NCBI GenBank assembly: GCA_030621515.1
Contig: JAUXHN010000006.1
Span: 1 to 52,214 of the forward strand
Source of the DNA: Deltaproteobacteria bacterium
GTDB lineage: Bacteria > Myxococcota_A > Polyangia > JAAYKL01
Direction of reading: 5' to 3'
DNA: 52,214 nt
Below are positions 33,330 through 42,240 of the stretch, one piece after another (within the stretch, counting starts at the first letter, position 1; each line of letters opens with the position of its first letter). Below the pieces are notes generated by a model. The model was not told where the DNA came from and ran no database searches. It was given only the letters and a program-made list of their open reading frames with translations. A program made the translations under genes and the position numbers.

Positions 33330-34640
33330 ATGAATAGGCTAACGTGGTTGTTGTGCCTCGTAGCGTTGTTGGCCTCCTGCAACTTCTACAAGACCCTGAC
33401 CGCTGCCGACGCGGGAAATACGGACACCGATGCGGACACCGATACGGACACTGATACTGACACCGATACTGACACTGATACTGATACTGACACTGATACT
33501 GACACGGACTCTGATACTGATACCGATACGGACACTGATACCGGCCCGGTTTGTGTTTCGATTCCCAACTGGACGGAGCATTCGGTGGATGGAGCATTCG
33601 GTGGCGCCTATTCGGTATACGCGGCGGACGTTGACGGAGACGGCGACATGGATGTGCTCGGCGCGGCTTCGGGAAACGATGACATCACATGGTGGGAGAA
33701 CACGGCCGGTGACGGGTCAATCTGGGTCGAGCGAACGGTGGATGGGGCATTCAACGGCGCCTATTCGGTATACGCAGCGGATGTTGACGGAGACGGCGAC
33801 ATGGATGTGCTCGGCGCGGCATACAACGCAGACGACATCACATGGTGGGAGAACACCACGGGCGACGGTACCGCCTGGACCGAGCACCCGGTGGATGGGT
33901 CATTCAACGGCGCCTATTCGGTATACGCCGCCGATGTTGACGGAGACGGCGACATGGACGTGCTCGGCGCGGCAGAATTTGTAAACGACATCGCCTGGTG
34001 GGAGAACACTGCGAGCGACGGTACCGCCTGGACAGAGCACATGGTGGATGGGGAATACGGCGGCGCCAGGTCGGTATACGCGGCGGACATCGATGGAGAC
34101 GGTGACATGGACGTACTCGGCGCGGCCTATGACAACGACGACATCACCTGGTGGGAGAACACTGCGGGTGACGGCACTGCCTGGACCGAGCACACGGTGG
34201 CCGGGGCATTCGATGGCGCCTGGTCGGTATACGCGGCGGACATTGACGGAGACGGCGACATGGACGTGCTCGGCGCGGCCTATGACAACGACGACATCAC
34301 CTGGTGGGAGAACACCGCAGGCGACGGCAGCGCATGGACCGATCATATGGTGGATGGGGAATTCAATGGCGCCTGGTCGGTTTACGCTGCCGATGTTGAC
34401 GGCGACGGCGACATGGACGTGCTCGGCGCGGCGCTGGATGCCGATGACATCACATGGTGGGAGAACACTTCGGGTAACGGTACCGCCTGGGCCGAGCATA
34501 CAGTGGATGGAGCATTCGATGGCGCCAGTTCGGTATTCGCGGCGGACATCGATGGAGACGGCGACATGGACGTGCTCGGCGCGGCATACAACGCCGATGA
34601 AATTACCTGGTGGGAGAGCGATTGTATTTCGGTGAGGTAG
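33330..34640 (+). CDS. Stalked lipoprotein with a seven-bladed VCBS/FG-GAP propeller
   Basis: A 436-residue protein. Lipobox LASC gives lipidated Cys17. An Asp-Thr stalk (about residues 30-70) ends in DTGP. The head is exactly seven repeats of 51 residues, from about residue 81 to the C-terminus. Each has SVYAAD[VI]DGDGDMDVLGAA, a Ca2+-binding DxDGDGDxD loop, and ends with W-W-E-N. Seven units match a closed propeller; a Cys just before the first and one after the last blade could close the ring by a disulfide. The start follows the previous stop with no gap. It is predicted to display a Ca2+-stabilised adhesion head on the surface. Confidence 0.9.
   Translation: MNRLTWLLCLVALLASCNFYKTLTAADAGNTDTDADTDTDTDTDTDTDTDTDTDTDTDTDSDTDTDTDTDTGPVCVSIPNWTEHSVDGAFGGAYSVYAADVDGDGDMDVLGAASGNDDITWWENTAGDGSIWVERTVDGAFNGAYSVYAADVDGDGDMDVLGAAYNADDITWWENTTGDGTAWTEHPVDGSFNGAYSVYAADVDGDGDMDVLGAAEFVNDIAWWENTASDGTAWTEHMVDGEYGGARSVYAADIDGDGDMDVLGAAYDNDDITWWENTAGDGTAWTEHTVAGAFDGAWSVYAADIDGDGDMDVLGAAYDNDDITWWENTAGDGSAWTDHMVDGEFNGAWSVYAADVDGDGDMDVLGAALDADDITWWENTSGNGTAWAEHTVDGAFDGASSVFAADIDGDGDMDVLGAAYNADEITWWESDCISVR
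33420..33548 (+). repeat. Hexanucleotide repeat coding for the Asp-Thr stalk
   Basis: GAT/GAC plus ACT/ACC/ACG units give about 20 Asp-Thr dipeptides, interrupted by one Asp-Ala and one Asp-Ser. The repeat has the same phase and length class as the Asp-Ser repeats elsewhere in the window. Confidence 0.75.
33570..34640 (+). repeat. Seven tandem 153-bp repeats (propeller blades)
   Basis: The units start at 33570, 33723, 33876, 34029, 34182, 34335 and 34488. They are highly similar in DNA, which points to recent amplification or continuing homogenisation by recombination. Spacing is strictly 153 bp. Confidence 0.9.
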
Positions 34641-34747
34641 GCACTTACGGTCAGGAGCAATTGGGGAACAATTGGGGTCGAAACCTTCGTTCTAAATCTC
34701 AATGTACCACGAGAAATAAGTCCGGCTCGTAGTGCCCCTCGGTACAG

Positions 34748-37381
34748 TCAAACGCCTTTGGTGTTCTCGAAGGTCAGTTTCTCCCCGTCCCCTTCGATGA
34801 CGAGTCGATCTCCCCGAGTGACGTCACGGGAGAGAACCAGTTTTGCGACCGGGCCCTCGATCAGCCGCTGGATCGTGCGCCGCATGGGACGGGCGCCGAG
34901 CTCCGGGTCGAAGCCGCCCGCCGCGATCAGCGTGTCGACGGCGCCTTCCCCGACCTCGAGGGACACTCCCTGTTCGGTTTCCAGCTGTCTTCCGAGCTGG
35001 TTCAGCATGAGCATGGCGATCTCGCCGACCTCGGGTCTGGTCAACGGTGCGAAAACCAGGGGCTCGTCGATCCGGTTCCACAGCTCCGGCGCAAGCGCCT
35101 CCCGGGCGGAGGCAAGAATGGACTCACAGATTTTATCCCCGTCGGGCTCGGGCTCGTCTTCACCGGCACTGAAGCCCACCCGCCGCCTGGGGGACGAGAG
35201 GTTCCTCATATCGGAACCGAGGTTGCTCGTCATGACAATTACCGTGTTTTCGAAGACGATGGTGCGTCCCTTGCCGTCGGTCAGGCGACCGTAGTCGAGG
35301 ACCTGGAGCAGAATCTGCAACACATCCCGGTGGGCTTTCTCTATCTCGTCGAGCAGGATCAGGCAGTAGGGGCGCTTTCTAACCGCCTCTGTGAACTGCC
35401 CACCATCCTCGTGCCCTACGTACCCGGGCGGCGCCCCGATCATGCGGGCCACGGCGTGAGCTTCCGAAAACTCGGTCATGTCCAGTCGTATCATGGAATT
35501 TTGGTCCGTGAAGAGCAGGTTCGCGAGTACTTTTGCGGTTTCGGTCTTGCCCACACCGGTCGGCCCGAGGAAGAGCAGCGACCCGATGGGGCGCCCCGAT
35601 CTGAAACCGGCGGCGTTGCGGCGCAGCGTTTCCCCAAGCGCATCGAGAACATGGCGGTGGCCGATGATACGTTCGGCCAGATCCGATTCCAGGTTGAGCA
35701 GGCGATCCTGGTCGCTTGCATTCAGACGCTTTGCGGGGACGCCGATCTGTTCGGCCAGGACATCGGAGATATCCTCGTCGGACACCAGGCCGGCATGGGA
35801 TCTGCGAACCCTGGCTCCCGCCAGATCCAGCAACGCGAGCGCCTTGTCCGGCAACGCGCGGTCGTGAATGTATCTGGACGACAGCTTCACCGCCGCCCTG
35901 AGGGCCTCCGGGGTGTAGGAGAGCTGATGGTGTTCGGCGTAGGACGGCGCCGCGCCTTCGATTATCCGCACGGCCTCGTCGTGGTCCGGCTCGTCGATCT
36001 CGATGACCGTGAAGCGCCGGGCGAGGGCTGGATCCGATTCCACGTGGTGGGAGTACTCTTCGCATGTGGTGGCCGCGATACAGGGCATCTCCCCGCGACC
36101 GAGGGACACCTTGAGATCCTGGACGGCCTCCGCGCCGTCCGGGGAAGCCAGAAGTGAGTGTATCTCGTCGAAGAACAGGACCACCCGCCCGTTGGAGCGG
36201 ATGACCTCCTCCCGCAGAGCATCAAACCGTTCGGACAGGGCGCCCCTCAGGGAGGTTCCCGATAGCAGGTCTCCTGATCTGACCTCCAGCAGAATACGGT
36301 CCTCGAGCCCGGGGGCCTCTCCTTTTACGAGCTTGCAGGCGAGGCCCTCGACGATCGCGGTCTTTCCGACTCCGGGGGCTCCCACCAGACAGGGGCTGTT
36401 GGCCCGCCGTTTGTTGAGCACGTCGGCGATCCGTTCCATCTCGCGTTCGCGGCCTATGATCTCCTCCACATGGCCCCTTGCGGCGTCGGCCGTGATGTTT
36501 CGCCCGATGGCGGCCAGGGTTGGAAATTCGGATGGAGACAGGTCGAATCGCGAGTGTGGATCGGAACCGAAGAGAACCGGTTCAGGGGTGATCGGAACTG
36601 CCCGTTGTTTTAGTTGCACATCAGCCTGAGCGCTTTCAACAGGAGCCGCCGAAGCCTGGCTGCCTTTTGGGGATTCGGATCTCAAAACTCTCGTTTTCTG
36701 CTGGGCCTGCTCGAGAGAAAGTCCCATATTCGAGGGAGGACGCCGCTGCGAGAGGCCCGGGAGTTCCGGTTGCCCGCAAGCGGGTTTCCCTTGTCGGCGC
36801 TTATGTGCCACGGGCTCGAATTGCAAAGGTGGAGTTCTCAGTTGATCCGGAAGGGGGGGGGATTCGCGATTGAAGTCTCCTCCCGGGCGCGCAGCGGTAT
36901 CGTTGCCGACGGAGGACCCGTGTTCCCGAGTCAGGCTGGTGGTCATGTTGCGAAGCGCCTGGTTCCTTATCACATCGACATTCAGACCCCCCTCCACGAG
37001 GATGAGGTGTCCCTCGCAGCGCCGGACGGTCGCAATTGCGGCGAGTACGTGGATCGCGGAAGGTGTGCTGACTCCCAGGGATTCCGCGTACTTGTTCGCC
37101 TTTTCAATTACTTCATCAACGATCCCGGATGGTTCCGGCTCTGAATTGCGAATTGCGTTGCGGAGTTTGGTCTCTGTCAGGCCTCTCAGGGTGAGGGTCC
37201 TCGCGGCTGCGCCGGTGCCGGTAAGGATGGCCAACAGGAGGTAACCGGTACTCATCTCCCCGTTTCCATTACGGGCAAAATCGGCGGCCCGACTCAGCAC
37301 TTCATGGATTGTCCCGGATGTCGCAATGCTCATATTCTTTAACAATTCCAAACTCTTACGAACTTCCAAGGAGTATGCCAT
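34748..37381 (-). CDS. Clp/Hsp100-type AAA+ ATPase
   Basis: An 877-residue double-AAA+ unfoldase. An N-terminal Clp-N-like double helical repeat (about 1-150) is followed by an unusual linker of some 130 residues rich in Pro, Arg and Gln (about 155-285). AAA1 has GAPGVGKT and FFDEIHS; AAA2 has GPTGVGKTETAK, LILLDEIEKAH and the TSNLG sensor region. There is no long ClpB-type middle domain. An RRRVGFSAG loop stands where ClpA/ClpC carry the IGL/LGF motif that docks to ClpP, so a ClpP partner is possible; no clpP is in the window. The ATG at 37381 lacks a ribosome binding site and has a TACAAT box five bases upstream. Confidence 0.9.
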   Translation of the reverse strand: MAYSLEVRKSLELLKNMSIATSGTIHEVLSRAADFARNGNGEMSTGYLLLAILTGTGAAARTLTLRGLTETKLRNAIRNSEPEPSGIVDEVIEKANKYAESLGVSTPSAIHVLAAIATVRRCEGHLILVEGGLNVDVIRNQALRNMTTSLTREHGSSVGNDTAARPGGDFNRESPPLPDQLRTPPLQFEPVAHKRRQGKPACGQPELPGLSQRRPPSNMGLSLEQAQQKTRVLRSESPKGSQASAAPVESAQADVQLKQRAVPITPEPVLFGSDPHSRFDLSPSEFPTLAAIGRNITADAARGHVEEIIGREREMERIADVLNKRRANSPCLVGAPGVGKTAIVEGLACKLVKGEAPGLEDRILLEVRSGDLLSGTSLRGALSERFDALREEVIRSNGRVVLFFDEIHSLLASPDGAEAVQDLKVSLGRGEMPCIAATTCEEYSHHVESDPALARRFTVIEIDEPDHDEAVRIIEGAAPSYAEHHQLSYTPEALRAAVKLSSRYIHDRALPDKALALLDLAGARVRRSHAGLVSDEDISDVLAEQIGVPAKRLNASDQDRLLNLESDLAERIIGHRHVLDALGETLRRNAAGFRSGRPIGSLLFLGPTGVGKTETAKVLANLLFTDQNSMIRLDMTEFSEAHAVARMIGAPPGYVGHEDGGQFTEAVRKRPYCLILLDEIEKAHRDVLQILLQVLDYGRLTDGKGRTIVFENTVIVMTSNLGSDMRNLSSPRRRVGFSAGEDEPEPDGDKICESILASAREALAPELWNRIDEPLVFAPLTRPEVGEIAMLMLNQLGRQLETEQGVSLEVGEGAVDTLIAAGGFDPELGARPMRRTIQRLIEGPVAKLVLSRDVTRGDRLVIEGDGEKLTFENTKGV

Positions 37382-37450
37382 AACCAATTGTACCGGGCAA
37401 ATTTTTGGTCTTTTTTTTACCGAGTTGAGCCGCTTTCGCCTCCGCCTTGG

Positions 37451-37468
37451 TCTAATAGTATTATTAGA
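37451..37468. promoter_or_regulatory. Inverted repeat in a divergent promoter region
   Basis: TCTAATA, 4 bases, TATTAGA is a perfect 7-bp inverted repeat, 70 bases upstream of the Clp-type gene and 65 bases upstream of the exported coiled-coil gene. It is AT-rich and typical of an operator for a dimeric regulator that could control both genes. Confidence 0.45.
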
Positions 37469-37532
37469 TTAAACTCAGAATATGCTGGGAATGTGCACGT
37501 CAAAAACAAATGAGCATCAAAGGAGAATCCAC

Positions 37533-38183
37533 ATGAGGCAGTCAGTAGTCGGACGTATCGCCATTCTCATCGCAATGCTATTTTTCCTTGGCGGGGTCAG
37601 TGAAGTGCTGGCGCGCAAGGTAGAGGACATCTTCGCCGGGAAGGTCCTCCTGCTGAAGAAGCGTCCACCGAGTTATTTCAAGTCCAAGGGCGGGTTTGTC
37701 GGCTACCTCAGATCCAACTCGGTCAGGACGGTCTACGCCGACAAGGAGAACATATGGAAATTCGAAACCATGGCGTTCTTCAGGCGTCCCCTCGGCGATT
37801 ATGAGGTCGAGATGGTGTTCTACGACATAAAAAGCGGGAAGAGCGACAGCCAGCGCCGCTTCGTCGACTCCTACACACAGTACACCCAGGATCGAAACAC
37901 GCGCATCCTGTCCGGAAAGGCCAACCTCACCCGCCCGAGTTTCGACGCCAATAAAAGCTACATGATAGTAGTCCAGTCACACGGAAGGGATCTCGCGAAG
38001 GGCTTCTTCAAGACCAAGGGCGTCACACAGGCAGCGCTCGACCAGCAAAAAAGGGTGGAGCACACGATGAAGGAGATGGAGAAATCCATGGCGGACCTCC
38101 AGAAGAAGGTCAAGGAGCAGGAGGAGGAGGAGGCCAAGAAGAACGCCGAGAAGGACAAGGCAGCCTCGGACGATTTATTTTAG
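37533..38183 (+). CDS. Exported protein with C-terminal coiled coil
   Basis: A 216-residue protein with a signal peptide (cleaved near VLARK), a beta-rich domain (about 30-160) and a C-terminal coiled coil of Lys and Glu (about 165-205). The middle domain contains VEMVFYDIKSGKSD and YMIVVQSHG. I do not recognise the family. The ATG at 37533 follows an AGGAG box; the upstream in-frame ATGs are less likely. The gene is divergent from the Clp-type ATPase gene and shares its regulatory region. Confidence 0.75.
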   Translation: MRQSVVGRIAILIAMLFFLGGVSEVLARKVEDIFAGKVLLLKKRPPSYFKSKGGFVGYLRSNSVRTVYADKENIWKFETMAFFRRPLGDYEVEMVFYDIKSGKSDSQRRFVDSYTQYTQDRNTRILSGKANLTRPSFDANKSYMIVVQSHGRDLAKGFFKTKGVTQAALDQQKRVEHTMKEMEKSMADLQKKVKEQEEEEAKKNAEKDKAASDDLF

Positions 38184-38195
38184 CCTTCCATCATT

Positions 38196-38216
38196 CTGCG
38201 TGGTTTTTCGACGCAG
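38196..38216 (+). terminator. Weak hairpin after the exported coiled-coil gene
   Basis: CTGCGT and ACGCAG form a 6-bp stem around a 9-base loop, 12 bases after the stop. No T-run follows, so termination is uncertain. Confidence 0.3.
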
Positions 38217-38286
38217 TCAGCTTGTGATTACCCACCCAGGATCTTGACATTTCAAATATGAACCTTACACGGTTTGTAAACGATTC

Positions 38287-39357
38287 ATGAATACCAAAAG
38301 AGATTATTACGAAATTCTCGGCGTACCACTCAACGCCGACGCAAAGCAGATCAAGCAGGCGTACAGGCGCCTGGCGATGAAGTTACACCCGGACAGGAAC
38401 CCGGACAGCTCCGAAACGGAGGACCTTTTCAAGGAGGCCGCCGAGGCCTACGACGTCCTTTGCAACCCGGAAAAGAGGGAGATTTACGACCGCTTCGGAC
38501 ATGGGGGGCTTCAGGGACAGGCCGGATTCACCGGAGTCGACGACATTTTTTCGCATTTTGGTGCTATTTTCTCCGATTTCTTCGGAGGCGACGTTTTTGG
38601 AGGACGTCACAGATCCCGCCCGCCGAGACCGCCGAGGGGAGCTGACCTTCGTTACGACCTGTCTCTTAGCTTTGAAGATGCCTTCAGGGGCATCAAGAAG
38701 AAAATCGAGTTGGTTCAGTTACGAAATTGCGGCCGCTGCGAAGGAAAAGGATCGGAACCCGGAACCACTCCCGAGACCTGCAGCGATTGCCACGGTCACG
38801 GACAAGTGATCCAGCGCACCGGGTTCATGACCATAGCCACTCCCTGCCCATCCTGTCTGGGCCGCGGCAGTATAATCACTACACCTTGCGAAGAATGCGA
38901 GGGCACCGGACGAGCGGCGTACAACCGCACCGTTACCATCACTGTGCCCCCGGGGGTGGATACGGGCATGAGGTTGCGGCTCGCCGGAGAGGGAGAGGAC
39001 CCCGAGAGCCCGGGGGATCCCGGAGATCTCTACGTATTCATCGACGTGGAGCCGCATCAACTGTTCGTGCGAAACGGAAATGATCTCGAGTACACGGTTT
39101 CCATTCCATATACCCGGGCAATTCTGGGCTTCTCCATCGAGGTTGAGCTCATCGACGAGACTGTGGAGATCGAGCTGCCTCCGGGAACCCAACCCGGGGA
39201 CAGGATCCGCGTCAGCGGTAAGGGTGTTCCGTTCGTGGGCGGCAAGGGGCGCGGAGACCTGATCGTGAACGTGAAGGTTGTGCTTCCAATCGGAATAAAC
39301 GACGAGGAACGTACCCTTCTCGACAAGCTGGACAATATTTCAAACGGCAGCACGTGA
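38287..39357 (+). CDS. dnaJ: Molecular chaperone DnaJ (type I J-domain protein)
   Basis: A 356-residue protein. The J domain (1-70) has [23 protein letters not shown] and the HPD motif. A Gly/Phe-rich stretch follows with [14 protein letters not shown]. Four zinc-finger repeats ([32 protein letters not shown]) and the substrate-binding C-terminal domains come next. It recruits Hsp70 to unfolded proteins. No dnaK or grpE is visible. The start lacks a ribosome binding site. It lies between the coiled-coil gene and the signalling operon. Confidence 0.96.
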   Translation: MNTKRDYYEILGVPLNADAKQIKQAYRRLAMKLHPDRNPDSSETEDLFKEAAEAYDVLCNPEKREIYDRFGHGGLQGQAGFTGVDDIFSHFGAIFSDFFGGDVFGGRHRSRPPRPPRGADLRYDLSLSFEDAFRGIKKKIELVQLRNCGRCEGKGSEPGTTPETCSDCHGHGQVIQRTGFMTIATPCPSCLGRGSIITTPCEECEGTGRAAYNRTVTITVPPGVDTGMRLRLAGEGEDPESPGDPGDLYVFIDVEPHQLFVRNGNDLEYTVSIPYTRAILGFSIEVELIDETVEIELPPGTQPGDRIRVSGKGVPFVGGKGRGDLIVNVKVVLPIGINDEERTLLDKLDNISNGST

Positions 39358-39381
39358 CCGCACTCGGCCTGCCTCTTGACC

Positions 39382-39410
39382 TTGCGAGGTGCTTTTCTAG
39401 TTAGTACAAT
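39382..39410 (+). promoter_or_regulatory. Putative promoter of the signalling operon
   Basis: TTGCGA (39382-39387), 17 bases, and TACAAT (39405-39410) precede the first gene by about 52 bases. A short inverted repeat CGACT-N8-AGTCG lies right after the predicted start (39415-39432), in the leader. Confidence 0.55.
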
Positions 39411-39461
39411 GCGCCGACTAGTAAAGAAGTCGTTTTGATAGTCACCGCGCAAGGGCAAGTA

Positions 39462-40778
39462 ATGAATTCATCAGTGTGTACTCATCAAACTGCAGACGAG
39501 AGCCTGCGATCGGGAGATCCCCTGCGTGCGCTTCGCATCGTGGGGCCTATGCTCGAGAACAACCCGTCCGATCTCACAGCCTGGAAGATCGGGGCGCTCG
39601 CGTTGATTGCGCGTGGCGACACAGGCCCGGGGGTAAAGAACCTGAAAAGCGTGGCCCTCGCGATGGCCGAGGAAAGGAACCCGATCCAGGCCATCGCCAC
39701 GGCGAAGGAAATACAGGATCTGGGCCAGGATCCCGGAGACCTGATCTCAGCTATCGCACGAATCTACGGATCGGAATCGGACAGAATCGAGGAGGTGGAG
39801 ATCCCGCCGCCGCCGCTACCCAGCAAACTTGAGGCGGAACCGTGGGGGATCGACCTGGACGACGAACAGGTCGTCTCAAGGGCCGGGGACGCCATGGCCA
39901 TGGCCTGGGGCGCCGCGCTCACACTCCCGGATCGGGGCATCCGGTTGCCCTACATACCCCTGCTGTCCGCCCTTGGCACCTCGGATTTCGAGCACCTCAC
40001 AAACGCGCTCGTCCGTCAGGTGGTCGAGGAGCAGGAGGTCATTATCGAGCAGGGCGCAACCGGAGACGCCATGTACATAGTGGCACAAGGATCGGTGGTG
40101 GTGATGCATCATCCCGCAGGCGGCGACCCGGTAGAGCTGGCTCGCCTGGGCCCCGGGGCGTTTTTCGGAGAGATGGCCCTGGTCTCTTCCACCACGCGGG
40201 CGGCGACGGTGCGAGCGAGCGAGCGCACTGTTCTTTTGCGAGCGGACAAGACCGAGATGGAGCATCTTGCTGAACGCTTTGCGAAAACCGGGGACGTGCT
40301 GGTTGCGTTTTGTCACGCCCGGATGCTCGAGAACCTCATGCGCGTATCTCCGGTGCTCAAACCGGTTCCCCCCAAGCGCAGACCGGACGTGATCTCCAGA
40401 TTCAACACTGATTATAGAAGCGAGGGCGAGGTGATCATCGAACAGGGCAGCGATTGTCCCGGATTGTTCCTGATCGTATCCGGAGGAGTCCGGGTGAACA
40501 AGATCGAAGGAAATGAAGATGTTGTCCTCGCCACCCTGGGCCCCGGCGATCTCTTCGGCGAGATCTCACTGCTCATGAGGAAACCTTCCACGGCGACGGT
40601 AACGGCGGAGCAAAACACGGCGTTGTTGTTCTTGCCACGAACTGAGTTCGAATCGGCCACCGCAGAGTTCCCCGAATTTCTCAAGGGCGTGTACGACATC
40701 GCCATGAACAGGGATATGCGCAACAATTCAATAATGGGCCTTCCGGCGCAGAACGCGGATGGTCTCATACTTGTGTAA
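39462..40778 (+). CDS. Protein with two cyclic-nucleotide-binding domains
   Basis: A 438-residue protein. The N-terminal 150 residues are helical, with TPR-like features. Two CNB domains follow (about 165-285 and 300-420), each with the Gly-rich and phosphate-binding-cassette turns: FGEMALVSSTTRAATV in the first, FGEISLLMRKPSTATV in the second. The first keeps the Arg that binds the cyclic phosphate; the second has a Ser there, so it may not bind or may bind another ligand. There is no helix-turn-helix, so it is not a Crp-type regulator. The ATG at 39462 has an AAGGG box. It opens a seven-gene operon. Confidence 0.85.
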   Translation: MNSSVCTHQTADESLRSGDPLRALRIVGPMLENNPSDLTAWKIGALALIARGDTGPGVKNLKSVALAMAEERNPIQAIATAKEIQDLGQDPGDLISAIARIYGSESDRIEEVEIPPPPLPSKLEAEPWGIDLDDEQVVSRAGDAMAMAWGAALTLPDRGIRLPYIPLLSALGTSDFEHLTNALVRQVVEEQEVIIEQGATGDAMYIVAQGSVVVMHHPAGGDPVELARLGPGAFFGEMALVSSTTRAATVRASERTVLLRADKTEMEHLAERFAKTGDVLVAFCHARMLENLMRVSPVLKPVPPKRRPDVISRFNTDYRSEGEVIIEQGSDCPGLFLIVSGGVRVNKIEGNEDVVLATLGPGDLFGEISLLMRKPSTATVTAEQNTALLFLPRTEFESATAEFPEFLKGVYDIAMNRDMRNNSIMGLPAQNADGLILV

Positions 40779-40781
40779 GCC

Positions 40782-41369
40782 ATGAAGAACACGAAACAGG
40801 GACCGCCTTTGGTAGTATCTTTATTGCTCGCGCTCGCGGGCATGGGCGGGCTCGCCACAGCGATTGTGCTTGTGCCCTCCATGGTGCGGCAGTTCGCCAC
40901 CGCTCGAAACACAGACCCCTCACCGGTTATCCACAAAACGCGGAAAAGCCCGGATTCCTCCCCCAAGCCGGTCGCGACGGTCAACGCCGTACAGACAGAA
41001 GAGGTCGAGGAGAAGGTCGAGGAGAAAATCGAGGAGAAGGTCGAGGAGAAGAATCCCGTGGCTGCTTCGGTAACACAATGGATCATCGAACTCGATCCGG
41101 GAAACTACGAGATCATTAATGGGGGTGAAGCAACGGTGGATGCGATCGTGCACTTCCTCACGACGAACGAGGACGCCAGGGTCAAGCTCACGGGAGTCAA
41201 TCACCCCAACAAGAGCACAAAACGTTCGAAGCAGGCGGCCCGGATCATAAGGGAGGAGATCATCAGGGATGTGGGAATAGCGAAGCACCGGGTCTCAATC
41301 GCTGAAACACAGGAGCCGGAGGTGACGGGCCTCCTGGTGCGCGCCGAGATCATGAGGGGGAGGCGATGA
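40782..41369 (+). CDS. Membrane-anchored protein with a divergent OmpA-like C-terminus
   Basis: A 195-residue protein. One membrane helix (about 9-34) is followed by a Lys/Glu repeat (EEVEEKVEEKIEEKVEEK, about 74-91) and a C-terminal domain (about 98-195). That domain resembles OmpA-like peptidoglycan-binding folds: VKLTGVNHPNK, KRSKQAARIIREEI and a closing strand. The usual Asp and Arg residues are not all present, so the match is tentative. It lies three bases after the previous stop and overlaps the next start by 4 bases. Confidence 0.65.
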   Translation: MKNTKQGPPLVVSLLLALAGMGGLATAIVLVPSMVRQFATARNTDPSPVIHKTRKSPDSSPKPVATVNAVQTEEVEEKVEEKIEEKVEEKNPVAASVTQWIIELDPGNYEIINGGEATVDAIVHFLTTNEDARVKLTGVNHPNKSTKRSKQAARIIREEIIRDVGIAKHRVSIAETQEPEVTGLLVRAEIMRGRR

Positions 41370-41947
41370 CGTTCCTGTTCGCACTAATGATACTGGCCGT
41401 TTTTCTCGGCGGGGTACTCCTGTGGTTATCGGGATTGACCGTCGGCCTTCGCTCCGGCTCCGAGTTGCAGGACAACACGGAACTCGTGAAGCTCCGAGGG
41501 GACAGGGACAAGCTTACGGCCGAGGCTGTCCGGGTCGTCGAAGAAATGGAGCGCGTGGAAAACGAGATGACCATGGCCGCAGAAGAGATGAAGCGCCTCA
41601 GGGACGAGAACGAGGCATTGAAATCCAATGGCGCCTCCCCAAAAAACAAATCTTCACCCCCCAAGCCGCCGCCGTTACCCCCCAAGCCGCCGCCGATACC
41701 CGTCAAGGTCCCCTCGGAAATACCCGAGAGTTCGGATCCATCCGGGGGCGCCGGGGCGCGGAGGGACCGAAATAGCTCCGGATTCAAGACCATGTCCATT
41801 GACAACAGGAGCCAGTCCGTATCCGGCACAGATCACGATCGTTTGCGGCAGTCGTTCGATCAGACTGTTCGCGAGAAGGATCGCCTCGAAACGGAACTCG
41901 CCCGCACACAGCAGGAGCTACAACTCCTGAAGATGCGACAAAAATGA
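41366..41947 (+). CDS. Membrane protein with coiled coils and a Pro-rich segment
   Basis: A 193-residue protein. A membrane helix (about 4-26) precedes a coiled coil (about 38-85), a Pro/Lys-rich stretch (about 95-118, PPLPPKPPPIPVK) and a second coiled coil at the C-terminus (about 155-190). The layout fits a structural linker. Both borders are 4-base ATGA overlaps, so it is translated with its neighbours. No family was recognised. Confidence 0.7.
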   Translation: MTFLFALMILAVFLGGVLLWLSGLTVGLRSGSELQDNTELVKLRGDRDKLTAEAVRVVEEMERVENEMTMAAEEMKRLRDENEALKSNGASPKNKSSPPKPPPLPPKPPPIPVKVPSEIPESSDPSGGAGARRDRNSSGFKTMSIDNRSQSVSGTDHDRLRQSFDQTVREKDRLETELARTQQELQLLKMRQK

Positions 41948-42240
41948 GCATACGAGCATACGAAAGAAGCGATCTGCCAATCGAGGAGAAGTTACCCTCA
42001 CTGGGAAAACGGTTTCCATGCCTGGCAGGAGCCCGTGGTCTCGATCCATGGGATTCCACCGAATTTTACGAGTGGGTGTCCCAACAGGAAAATGGGGGTA
42101 GCGCCTACCACGCCGGTCACCTGTTGCTGAACCTGTCCGGTGATGGCCCCTGGGAGTCGTTCGACATCCTGGCTGCCAGACGGGTGTGGACACCGGACGA
42201 CAGGCAGATCTTCATCAATTGGATAAAGGTATGGCAATAA
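41944..42240 (+). CDS. Small conserved-operon hypothetical protein
   Basis: A 98-residue soluble protein without signal or membrane segment. It is rich in Trp, with motifs SAYHAGHLLLNLSG and TPDDRQIFINWIKVW. I do not recognise it. It overlaps the previous gene by 4 bases and is followed without a gap by the acyltransferase gene, so its reality rests on the tight packing. Confidence 0.7.
   Translation: MSIRAYERSDLPIEEKLPSLGKRFPCLAGARGLDPWDSTEFYEWVSQQENGGSAYHAGHLLLNLSGDGPWESFDILAARRVWTPDDRQIFINWIKVWQ

Noticed and set aside
33386-33568. Reverse frame made of Val-Ser repeats
   Set aside because: It is the complement of the Asp-Thr stalk repeat, not an independent gene.
33570-34640. Tandem repeats mistaken for a CRISPR array
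   Set aside because: Units are 153 bp, contiguous, in frame and protein-coding; there are no spacers.
38244-38272. TTGACA upstream of dnaJ as a promoter
   Set aside because: The -35 box is perfect but no acceptable -10 box lies 15-19 bases downstream.
39462-40778. Crp/Fnr-type transcription regulator
   Set aside because: Two CNB domains but no helix-turn-helix.
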